Shown: piece by piece, positions 1 through 7,140 of the stretch
How positions within the stretch are numbered: position 1 is the stretch's first letter
Layout: every line of letters starts with the position of its first letter
Assembly: GCA_021647685.1 (NCBI GenBank)
Contig: JAKIUH010000018.1
Location: 1 to 22,645, forward strand
Source: Bacteroidales bacterium
GTDB taxonomy: Bacteria; Bacteroidota; Bacteroidia; Bacteroidales; NBLH01
Direction: 5' to 3'
Length of the DNA: 22,645 bases
Notes under the pieces: model-generated
Seen by the model: the letters and a program-made list of their open reading frames with translations, nothing else
Told to the model about the DNA's origin: nothing
Databases searched by the model: none
Made by a program: the position numbers and the translations under genes

Positions 1-1755
1 AAAAAAAGAAAATATCATAATGTGGAAATTCTCGAATTTATTGATGATGAAGATGCAAGCAATACCGTATATTTTTACACTCTGGATAATTTATTGGTAG
101 GCTCTTATACGGCAAGTTTAGTAGAAAAATCTATTGACCAAAAAGACAGTAAATATTGGGAAAATAATCAAACATTGATTGAAGTAAGTGATAATTTAAG
201 TAAACGAAAACTACTGAAATTATATTTTAATTATAAACAATTGCCGCGTTTCATGAATGTATATATGGAAGGTGGCGATGAATATACTAAATCGCTGGCA
301 CAAGCACTTAATTTTTCAATTTTTCATATTAATTTAGAAGATGAGCAACTAAGTTTTAACGGATACACTGTTCCCGACTCTGTTCCAAGCTATATCAGTG
401 CATTAACCGATGTTAAACCCGGAAAAATTCGGGCTTTTAATATTATTTCGGATAAAGCCGCAATGTATCTGTCTATTGGTTTTAAAAGCTACAATATGTT
501 TTATTTGAGCTTAACCGACCAATATGCACGTGAAAATCCCGAAGAATTAAAAGAATATGAAAAAAATGTGGAACGGCTTGAAAAATATCTTGGAATTAAT
601 ATAAAAGAAGATTTTTACAGTTGGATTGGTGAAGAAATTACCTTTATAAAACTTCGACCACAAAAAAACACACGTGTTGAAGATGTGGTAGTTACTATTC
701 ATGCCAACGATATTGATAAAGCAAAAGCAGGATTTGATAAAATAGCAGAACGCATTAAAAAACGAAGTCCGGCAAAATTCAAATCTGATGAATACCGCAA
801 TTTTGAAATTAAATATTTGGAAATCAAAGGCTTCTTTAAATTGTTTTTGGGAAAATTGTTTAAAGATTTAGAAAAGCCCTATATCACTTACATTGAAAAT
901 TTTATGGTAATTAGTAATTCGGAGGCTGCGCTTAAACAGGTAATTGATGATTATATTACCGGACATACTTTATCACATAATGAAAAGTTTGTTGATTTTA
1001 AAGATAACTTTGAGGCAAAATCAAACATTAGTGTATTTTTGCAAATGCCTAAGATTTATACAAATTTGTATCATTTTTCAAATGCGGATACTAAGAAATC
1101 AATAAAAGAAAATAAAGATTTAATACTGAGTTTTAATCAAATTGGTATTCAATTAGTTTCAGAAGGAGATTTATTTAAAACACTGATTATTGCAAGCCAC
1201 GATCCGGAGGCAGCTTTAAATGATGAATTGGATAAATTGGAACAACAAACATCAGAAGCACTTAGCTTGGAATATTTTGATTCTTTACGATTCAAGATTA
1301 CACTTCCCGATTCTGTTTTAAGTGTAAACGGTGCTTATAAGGAACAATATCCCAATACCGAAATTACTCATTTCGAAGGGAATATTTCCAATAATCAATT
1401 AAACGGAATATGGCGTACTTATTACCCAAGTGGAAATTTGAAAAGCACTGTAAACTATAACGATGGGCTTGTTGATGGCGATGCTTATTTTTATTACGAT
1501 AAAGATAATAACACAAAAATGGCAGAAGTACAGTATTCCGGTGATGTAATTGACGGAGTATATATGGAGTATTATGAAAATGGAGCACAAAAAGCATTAT
1601 TGCATTACGAAAAAGGAATGTTAAATGGCGAAGCCGAATATTATTACCGGACAGGACGAACAAAAATAAAAGGAAAATATAAAAACGGACGTAAAAAAGG
1701 AAAATGGTATTTTTATGATGAAAAAGGAAATTTAATTAATAAAGTGCGGCAGTAA
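1..1755 (+). CDS. Large protein with C-terminal MORN-like repeats, 5' partial
   Basis: The reading frame is open to the first base of the window, so the gene probably starts upstream; a GTG at 22 is possible but the protein there already looks like domain interior. About 450 residues of mixed alpha/beta sequence come first, with patterns such as DNLLVGSYTASLVEKSI and LGINIKEDFYSWIGEEITF that resemble the DUF3352-type proteins of Bacteroidetes. The last 125 or so residues hold about five MORN/YwqK-like repeats of 20-25 residues, with signatures NGIWRTYYPSGNLKS, DGVYMEYYENGAQKA, NGEAEYYYRTGRTKI and KGKWYFYDEKGNL. Such repeats are usually found on surface or periplasmic proteins and may bind partners; no catalytic residues are apparent. 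Cell location cannot be judged because the N-terminus is missing. The domain names are recognition by eye; the function is unknown. Confidence 0.75.
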   Translation, partial: KKRKYHNVEILEFIDDEDASNTVYFYTLDNLLVGSYTASLVEKSIDQKDSKYWENNQTLIEVSDNLSKRKLLKLYFNYKQLPRFMNVYMEGGDEYTKSLAQALNFSIFHINLEDEQLSFNGYTVPDSVPSYISALTDVKPGKIRAFNIISDKAAMYLSIGFKSYNMFYLSLTDQYARENPEELKEYEKNVERLEKYLGINIKEDFYSWIGEEITFIKLRPQKNTRVEDVVVTIHANDIDKAKAGFDKIAERIKKRSPAKFKSDEYRNFEIKYLEIKGFFKLFLGKLFKDLEKPYITYIENFMVISNSEAALKQVIDDYITGHTLSHNEKFVDFKDNFEAKSNISVFLQMPKIYTNLYHFSNADTKKSIKENKDLILSFNQIGIQLVSEGDLFKTLIIASHDPEAALNDELDKLEQQTSEALSLEYFDSLRFKITLPDSVLSVNGAYKEQYPNTEITHFEGNISNNQLNGIWRTYYPSGNLKSTVNYNDGLVDGDAYFYYDKDNNTKMAEVQYSGDVIDGVYMEYYENGAQKALLHYEKGMLNGEAEYYYRTGRTKIKGKYKNGRKKGKWYFYDEKGNLINKVRQ

Positions 1756-1962
1756 TTTAGCTGCTAGTTCCAGATGTTCGTTTTTATGTGTAATGTTTTA
1801 AACTAAATACCAATTTAACAATTTAACAATCTGCCGAAAGGCGAACAAGTTATAACAATCAATAATCAATACTCAATAATCAACGAACAACAGAACCAAA
1901 AACTAATTAACCAATAAACCAATTAACTAATATACCAATAAACAATTTAACAAAATATAAAT
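1756..1962. repeat. Low-complexity intergenic spacer with a dispersed repeat copy
   Basis: The spacer between the MORN-repeat gene and the nucleoside phosphorylase is built of short near-repeats of CAATTTAACAA, AATAATCAA and AACCAATTAACTAA. At 1825-1860 it carries a block centred on CTGCCGAAAGGCGAACAAGT, whose core can form a small GCC-GAAA-GGC stem-loop. A related copy lies at 16015-16050. No promoter matching TAnnTTTG was found here, so how the phosphorylase gene is transcribed is unclear. Confidence 0.55.
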
Positions 1963-2835
1963 ATGAGAATAGGAGATTCAGAATTAATTTTAAACAAAGA
2001 TGGTAGTATTTTTCATTTGCATTTATTACCGGAAAATATTGCAGAAACCATTATTTTGGTAGGCGATCAAGATCGTGTGGACATGATATCCAAATATTTT
2101 GATAAAGTAGAATTTAAGGTGCAAAACCGTGAGTTTAAAACCCATACGGGTTACTACCGCAATAAAAGAATTTCTGTTTTATCCACAGGTATTGGTACAG
2201 ATAATATCGACATTGTACTCAATGAATTGGATGCAATTTGCAATATAGATTTAAAAAGCAGAGAAGCTAAAAATACCCACAAATCACTTGATTTAATCCG
2301 AATTGGAACATCGGGCGCCTTGCAAGGCGATATTCCTGTGGATACACCTATTATTTCCGAAATGGCTATCGGGTTTGACGGATTATTAAATTTTTATGCA
2401 GATAGAAATAAAGTAAGCGATGAAGAAATAGAAAAACACTTTTTAAAACATACAGCTTGGAATAGCAAATTGGCAACTCCTTATTTTGTAAACGCTTCGG
2501 GCAAATTACTGGAAAAAGTAGGGAAAGATGATATGCGGCATGGTTTAACCATTTCTGCACCCGGATTTTATGGTCCACAAGGACGACAGTTGCGTTTGCC
2601 GCTTGCCGACCCCAAACTAAATGAAAAAATTACGGCTTTTGAGCATCAAGGAAAAAAAATAACCAATTACGAAATGGAAAGTTCGGCAATTTTTGGTTTG
2701 TCGAAATTGCTGGGGCACAATGCTGTAACCGTTTGTAATATTATTGCTAACCGGATTAGGGAAGAATATAGTGCAGACTATAAAATATCCATGGAGAAAC
2801 TTATTGTGAAAATTTTAGACAGGTTAACAGAATAA
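1963..2835 (+). CDS. Nucleoside phosphorylase (uridine phosphorylase-like)
   Basis: The 290-residue protein fits the PNP/UDP family, which cleaves nucleosides with phosphate to give a free base and (deoxy)ribose 1-phosphate in cytoplasmic salvage. Visible family features are the early ILVGDQDRV segment (phosphate-side glycine/arginine), the GIGTDN turn near residue 77, RIGTSGALQ near 112-120 (phosphate-binding Arg and GTSG loop), and NYEMESSAIFGL near 235-246, the ribose-binding ME(S/T) motif. The length is slightly longer than Escherichia coli Udp (about 253). The start is ATG at 1963; the spacer has no strong Shine-Dalgarno sequence, which is usual in Bacteroidetes. The next gene follows after 6 bases, suggesting co-transcription. 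Uridine specificity is inferred, not shown; purine substrates cannot be excluded. Confidence 0.87.
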   Translation: MRIGDSELILNKDGSIFHLHLLPENIAETIILVGDQDRVDMISKYFDKVEFKVQNREFKTHTGYYRNKRISVLSTGIGTDNIDIVLNELDAICNIDLKSREAKNTHKSLDLIRIGTSGALQGDIPVDTPIISEMAIGFDGLLNFYADRNKVSDEEIEKHFLKHTAWNSKLATPYFVNASGKLLEKVGKDDMRHGLTISAPGFYGPQGRQLRLPLADPKLNEKITAFEHQGKKITNYEMESSAIFGLSKLLGHNAVTVCNIIANRIREEYSADYKISMEKLIVKILDRLTE

Positions 2836-2841
2836 AATTAG

Positions 2842-3735
2842 GTGAAAAAATCAGAAATAATAGCTTTAATCCGTTTATTGGACGATCCGGATCAGGAAAT
2901 CTATCATTCGGTAAAAAAACGATTGATGGAAACGGGCGAGGATTGTCTTCCTGAATTAAAAAAAGCATGGCAAAACAGCAAAAACGAGCTTTTTTTGGAA
3001 CGTTCCACTGAAATTATTTCTTCCATACAATTTCAATCTACCTTATCAGAGTTTAAAAACTGGATAGATACCGGAGGAAAGGATTTGCTCAATGCCGTTT
3101 GCCTGATTTCAAGATATAATTTTCCTGATTTGGATTATAGTTCTTTAAATCAAAAAATTGAACTGATAAAAACGGATGCGTGGTTGCAAATGACCGATAA
3201 TTTGACGCCTTTGGAACAGATTAGGGTAATAAATCACATTATTTTTAATATTCATAAGTTTTCGCGAAACAATACTGATTTTTATTCGCCTAAAAACTCA
3301 TACATCAACTTGGTTTTGGAAACTAAAAAAGGAAATCCTATTTCGTTGGCAATTATTTACTTAATTGTTACCCAAAAATTAGGTTTACCTGTTTATGGTG
3401 TTAATCTTCCTAAAAATTTTATCTTAGCTTATGTTGAAGATTTGTTTAACACGGGCTTGGAAACTGATTTAGAAAACAAAATAGTTTCTTTTTATATCAA
3501 TCCATATAATAATGGAGCCGTTTTGACCAAAAGGGAAATTGATTACTTCTTAAAACAGCAAAAAATTAAACCATTAGATTTTTTTTATACACCATGTGAT
3601 AATTTAACTATTGTACAAAGGCTATTGCTCAATTTAATTTATGCCTATGAACGGCAAAAAGATCATAAAAAGGTGAATGACTTAAAAAAGTTTCTGAACT
3701 TATTTGATAAGCCTTTGCCTAATATATATGCCTGA
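2842..3735 (+). CDS. SirB1/transglutaminase-like family protein
   Basis: The 297-residue protein has a helical N-terminal part (about residues 1-60, HEAT-like in feel) and then the SirB1-type transglutaminase-like domain: LTPLEQIRVINHIIFN, a Y-S-P-K-N-S-Y segment, and KGNPISLAIIYLIVTQKLGLPVYGV at about 168-192. Where many relatives have LPGHF, this one reads LPKNF, so the histidine is absent, and no catalytic Cys is seen at the GNPISL position; enzymatic activity is therefore doubtful. The role of the family is poorly known. The start is GTG at 2842, 6 bases after the phosphorylase stop, with a weak TTAGG just before it. The C-terminal helices (LTIVQRLLLNLIYAYERQKDHKKV) look like the TPR-like tail of the family. 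Confidence 0.75.
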   Translation: MKKSEIIALIRLLDDPDQEIYHSVKKRLMETGEDCLPELKKAWQNSKNELFLERSTEIISSIQFQSTLSEFKNWIDTGGKDLLNAVCLISRYNFPDLDYSSLNQKIELIKTDAWLQMTDNLTPLEQIRVINHIIFNIHKFSRNNTDFYSPKNSYINLVLETKKGNPISLAIIYLIVTQKLGLPVYGVNLPKNFILAYVEDLFNTGLETDLENKIVSFYINPYNNGAVLTKREIDYFLKQQKIKPLDFFYTPCDNLTIVQRLLLNLIYAYERQKDHKKVNDLKKFLNLFDKPLPNIYA

Positions 3736-3749
3736 AATTTAAGATATTC

Positions 3750-3787
3750 TTTGATATTCATTAAAAGCGATAAATACCATATATTTG
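3750..3787 (+). promoter_or_regulatory. Possible Bacteroidetes-type promoter
   Basis: TATATTTG at 3780-3787 matches the TAnnTTTG -7 element exactly. The nearest TTTG lies at 3750-3753, giving a 26-base spacer, longer than the usual 19-23. If used, it would leave a leader of about 160 bases before the small gene at 3958. Confidence 0.3.
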
Positions 3788-3957
3788 CAAGTTATCAGAT
3801 GAATGGGCTAATTTATAGCTATTTATTATATGATTCATTTTACTTTGATTTTGTATTTATCTTATGATTATCAATAAGTTAATTTAGCATATACAGATTT
3901 AAAGAAATATAAAAAGATATAGGAATCAAATAATCTAACTAAATAAGTATTATTAAA

Positions 3958-4284
3958 ATGAAATACACTGAAATTGCCATTGATCAAAATAAAATAGAGT
4001 TTCATAACTCAATTTTAGGTGTAGAAAAAATTATTTTTAATGGAAAAAAGGTTTCAAAGAAATTTTCATTTTTAGGGACTACCCATAATTTTAAAGTTGG
4101 AGAAGATGATTTTAAGATTAGCTCGAAATCTCGACCTTTCTCTTGGAATAATCTGAAAATAATCATTGAAAGAAATAATGAAAAAATCTATGATAAAAAC
4201 ATTTCTACAAATATCAAACATAGAATTATATGGTTTGTAATTGGACTTGTTATTGGAATGCTAATTGTTCAAATTGATTTTTGA
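3958..4284 (+). CDS. Small conserved-type protein with one C-terminal membrane helix
   Basis: This 108-residue protein has a soluble, lysine-rich beta-like N-terminal part (about residues 1-85, including the stretch LGVEKIIFNGKKVSKKFSFLG) and one hydrophobic segment at the C-terminus, IIWFVIGLVIGMLIVQI (about 89-105). That layout suggests a tail-anchored or single-pass inner-membrane protein with its main domain in the cytoplasm. I recognise no characterised family. It stands alone: over 200 bases from the gene before it and followed by a repeat-filled spacer and a convergent gene. Start choice: ATG at 3958 is the first in frame; the upstream sequence is AT-rich with no clear ribosome site. 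Confidence 0.6.
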   Translation: MKYTEIAIDQNKIEFHNSILGVEKIIFNGKKVSKKFSFLGTTHNFKVGEDDFKISSKSRPFSWNNLKIIIERNNEKIYDKNISTNIKHRIIWFVIGLVIGMLIVQIDF

Positions 4285-4299
4285 CTCATAGGATCAGTA

Positions 4300-4625
4300 T
4301 CAGAACAACTGACCTGTAAGGAATTAAGATGAGCCCAAAAAATAAATTTTACGAAGTAAAAATCTGTGTAAATCCGATTAATCTGTGGATAAAAAAGATT
4401 TGTATCCCGCACCTATCTTTGTGCCATTTGGCTTAGATGGATATTTAAGTTATATTTATTCTTTAATGTATTGCTTGCATGGTAATTAATAATCATCGGG
4501 CTTTGCCCAATGCTATTTTATCCTACACTTTTAGTGCAAAAGAGGGTTCATTCTTAAATCCAATCTGATATACCATTATGTGCTGATTATTAATACTATA
4601 AAAGCACATGAGTCAGTTGTTCTGA
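4300..4625. mobile_element. Possible remnant of a small mobile element bounded by 14-bp inverted repeats
   Basis: TCAGAACAACTGAC at 4300-4313 is exactly the reverse complement of GTCAGTTGTTCTGA at 4612-4625. The enclosed 298 bases carry no open frame. A perfect 14-bp pair in one spacer is unlikely by chance and suggests terminal repeats of a non-autonomous element or a decayed insertion sequence. No target-site duplication could be identified. Confidence 0.4.
4497..4538. repeat. Paired stem-loops resembling a Bacteroidetes REP-like element
   Basis: GGGCTTTGCCC (4498-4508) forms a 4-bp G/C stem with a TTT loop; about 20 bases later CACTTTTAGTG (4526-4536) forms a second 4-bp stem with a TTT loop. 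Two small hairpins joined by an AT-rich linker fit the general shape of REP-like repeats. No associated transposase gene is in this window. Confidence 0.4.
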
Positions 4626-4806
4626 GTATAGTAATATCGGTATTTAGGTATAAATAGAATAAGAAGAGTCATTTAAGTATTACTATAACCTGTAAGTATT
4701 TTTAAAAGTAACATAAAATCATGGGCTTGTTCCAAAATTCGATTTAATGTATTGTTTTGTGTTGATTATCAATATTATATGATTGTATAAGCTGGTTGTT
4801 TTGAGT
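4544..4806. repeat. Diverged 84-bp direct duplication (4544-4627 and 4723-4806)
   Basis: The two copies align without gaps at an offset of 179 bases. By hand count, 28 of 84 positions differ and about 24 of these are transitions (C/T or A/G). The best-kept cores are TGATTAT-AATA-TATA and GTTGTT-TGAGT. The second copy ends 9 bases before the stop codon of the convergent alarmone enzyme gene. The pattern points to an old duplicated element, perhaps selected for structure. Confidence 0.5.
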
Positions 4807-4814
4807 TTGTATGT

Positions 4815-7037
4815 TTAAGGCTTTACTTTTACTCTTTCAACCGTTTTTATACCGGATATTTTTTTCAATTTGGCTATTAAACTGTTTAAAGCATCAAGGC
4901 TTGATACATATAATACAATATCGCCTTGGTAAATTCCGTTGCTGCTGTCAATATGTATTGATTTCATGTTCACATTCATCTGTGAGGAGATTACTTCGGT
5001 AAGTTCAAGTACTATTTTTTTCCGGTCAATGCCTTTTAACTGTATTTTACAAATATGTTGCGTAATTGTATGATTTTCCCACTGTACTTTTGCTGTTGAT
5101 TTTCCATGTTCTGCATTTAGTTTTATGGCTACCGGGCAACTGATTTGGTGTACTTCAATTACTCCGTTTGGACTTTTGTAGGCAATTGCTTTATCGCCGG
5201 GGATAGGATAACAACAATCAGCAATAATATGCTCCGGTTCATCAATACTTTCTCTTATTACGTAGGGCTTTTTATGGCTAAACTCTTGCTTGTTGTTTTC
5301 GTCTTGATTGTTTTTGGTTTTAAAAATTGAGGGTATCAGGTTTTCAAAAATACCGGTACCTTGAACAGATTTGAATGCCTTTATCAGGTCTTGACGGTTT
5401 ATTAGTCCTTTACCTACTTTATTGTATAAGTCGCGTTTATCTTTACACCGGAAATATTTTACCAAGCGGTTGATGGTTGATTGATCGGTAGCAAACTCCA
5501 AAGAGGATTGTATTTCTTTTACCGTAATTTCACCTTGATGAATATTATCTTTAATTTGTTTTTTAAAATAGTTTTTTAAACTCACTTTGGCTCTTGCCGA
5601 TACTACCAAATTCAGCCAATCTTTTTCGGGCATGGCAGTTGCCGAGTCTAAAACCTGTATTTGGTCGGCACTATTAAGTACATATCCGCGATTTACCAAT
5701 TTTTTATTTACCTTGGCTCCAATACAATGCAAGCCCAACTGACTATGTATATGGAAAGCAAAATCAAGTACGGTTGCACCTTTCGGAAGTTTCACAATTT
5801 TTCCTCGCGGTGTAAAAACATAAATTTCGGAAGTATATAAATTCAATTTAAAATTATCTAAAAAATCCAAGGCATTCGCATTGGGGTTAATCAGCATATT
5901 TCCTATACTTTGTATCCACTTGTCGCGTTGGCTCATGTTTTCATTATCACTTTTTTCAGATGAATAGCCTCTTTCTGCAATATCTGCCATTCTGCGACTT
6001 AATATTTGCACTTCTTTCCAATTCCCCTCATCGTCCATTATATCAACAATAAGTGCCTGAAAACCATTATCTTTCGGGTTTTTAATAAAATCTTGCAAAC
6101 TGCCTTTACGTGCTATAAATTCTTCAGTTATCAAAGTATAAATTCTATAAGACTGCATGCGTTCCGAATCACGTACTTTGGGCTCAAAAATTAAACGCAT
6201 GGTTTGAAAATTATGAATTTCTTCAAATGGAATTTGTCGTTCTTGCATTTTTAACCATGTAGCATACAGTGATTTACGAATACCAATAATTTCATACTTA
6301 ATTCCTGAGCGTTTAAGTATAGGTTTCATTCGCTCATTGAAATTATAGATATTTTCTATACGTTGATTTTCACTTTCTTTTATAATTTGCAATAATTTAT
6401 TGTAATCTTCCGGTAAATGATGCTTAAAACTTAAATCTTCCAGTTCTCTACCAATTTTATTTAAGCCTAATTTACGCGCCAGAGGAGCATATACATAAAG
6501 CGTTTCTCCGGCTTTTACAATTTTCCGGTTTTCTGCCATTGCGCTGAGGGTGCGCATATTATGCAAGCGGTCGGCAAGTTTAATTAATATCACACGTATA
6601 TCCTGCGGTATGGTCATCAGCATTTTACGAAATGTCTCTGCCTGAACATTTTGTTCATCATCATAAACATTGGTAATTTTTGTCAAGCCGTCAATAATTG
6701 AAGCAACTTGTTTTCCAAACTGAGTTTCAATATCTTCCAGTGAAATATCATCGTTATCTTCTACTACATCATGCAGTAGTGCACACATTACAGAGGTAAC
6801 TCCAAGTCCAATCTCGCTTAACACAATCTTTGCCACTTCAATAGGGTGAAGTATAAAGGGTTCGCCTGTTTTTCGTTTAAGTCCTTTATGTGCTTCATAG
6901 GCAAAATTATATGCATTGATAACTTTTGCTCTTTGCTCTTTATTTGAACATCGTGGACATAAGTTCAACATCTCAACAAAGGTTGTTATCACTTCCTCCT
7001 CTCCGATAATCTCAATATTTGTAATTTTATCCCGCAT
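4815..7037 (-). CDS. spoT: RelA/SpoT-type (p)ppGpp enzyme, hydrolase intact, synthetase site eroded
   Basis: The 740-residue protein has the long RSH layout. The N-terminal HD hydrolase domain (about 40-190) keeps H50, the HPI motif with H64, HDVVED (H89, D90, E93, D94) and KLADRLHNMRTL with D156, so (p)ppGpp breakdown should work. The synthetase domain (about 240-360) is recognisable (KNPKDNGFQ, EVQI) but key residues differ from the active Streptococcus Rel pattern: the Asp of DLxAxR is N276, the Tyr and His of GYQSLHT are F326 and I330, and EVQIRT reads EVQILS. A TGS domain (about 403-465), a Cys-Cys conserved domain (C608, C609, PIPGD) and a C-terminal ACT domain (about 660-740) follow. 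The gene starts at ATG 7037 with CAGGAAAAG upstream. It probably acts as the alarmone hydrolase; the symbol reflects that inference. A separate synthetase is expected elsewhere in the genome. Confidence 0.88.
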   Translation of the reverse strand: MRDKITNIEIIGEEEVITTFVEMLNLCPRCSNKEQRAKVINAYNFAYEAHKGLKRKTGEPFILHPIEVAKIVLSEIGLGVTSVMCALLHDVVEDNDDISLEDIETQFGKQVASIIDGLTKITNVYDDEQNVQAETFRKMLMTIPQDIRVILIKLADRLHNMRTLSAMAENRKIVKAGETLYVYAPLARKLGLNKIGRELEDLSFKHHLPEDYNKLLQIIKESENQRIENIYNFNERMKPILKRSGIKYEIIGIRKSLYATWLKMQERQIPFEEIHNFQTMRLIFEPKVRDSERMQSYRIYTLITEEFIARKGSLQDFIKNPKDNGFQALIVDIMDDEGNWKEVQILSRRMADIAERGYSSEKSDNENMSQRDKWIQSIGNMLINPNANALDFLDNFKLNLYTSEIYVFTPRGKIVKLPKGATVLDFAFHIHSQLGLHCIGAKVNKKLVNRGYVLNSADQIQVLDSATAMPEKDWLNLVVSARAKVSLKNYFKKQIKDNIHQGEITVKEIQSSLEFATDQSTINRLVKYFRCKDKRDLYNKVGKGLINRQDLIKAFKSVQGTGIFENLIPSIFKTKNNQDENNKQEFSHKKPYVIRESIDEPEHIIADCCYPIPGDKAIAYKSPNGVIEVHQISCPVAIKLNAEHGKSTAKVQWENHTITQHICKIQLKGIDRKKIVLELTEVISSQMNVNMKSIHIDSSNGIYQGDIVLYVSSLDALNSLIAKLKKISGIKTVERVKVKP

Positions 7038-7089
7038 ATATTTTTTTGCTTTTCCTGATTTATCTAAATTCTAATATTTGCAAGTCATC

Positions 7090-7140
7090 AAATAAATTTA
7101 CTAATTGATGGTTACGCTAATTAGTAAACTAAATTTATTT
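7090..7140. other. Large imperfect hairpin over a gene 3' end
   Basis: AAATAAATTTACTAATT (7090-7106) pairs with AATTAGTAAAC...AAATTTATTT (7119-7140), with a 5-base bulge on the right arm. The right arm includes the stop codon of the secreted-protein gene at 7121. There is no clear T-run after it on the - strand, so it may be a processing or weak termination structure between that gene and the alarmone enzyme gene. Confidence 0.35.

Larger units (their letters stand above)
4285..4814. other. Gene-free spacer filled with decayed repeats
   Basis: This 530-base spacer lies between two convergent genes and has no credible reading frame. It contains a 14-bp perfect inverted repeat (4300-4313 with 4612-4625), a region at about 4360-4395 resembling the 'aatctgtg...aatctgtgg' repeats common between Bacteroidetes genes, two adjacent small stem-loops (about 4497-4538), and a diverged direct duplication of 84 bases (4544-4627 and 4723-4806). 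It looks like the debris of one or more mobile or REP-like elements. No intrinsic terminator for either flanking gene was found. Confidence 0.6.

Noticed and set aside
1..4284. Possible defence or toxin-antitoxin system from the MORN/YwqK-like repeats beside a nucleoside phosphorylase
   Set aside because: YwqK-type repeats are often labelled antitoxin in databases, but there is no toxin, no effector domain and no operon link; the genes look like ordinary metabolism and envelope functions.
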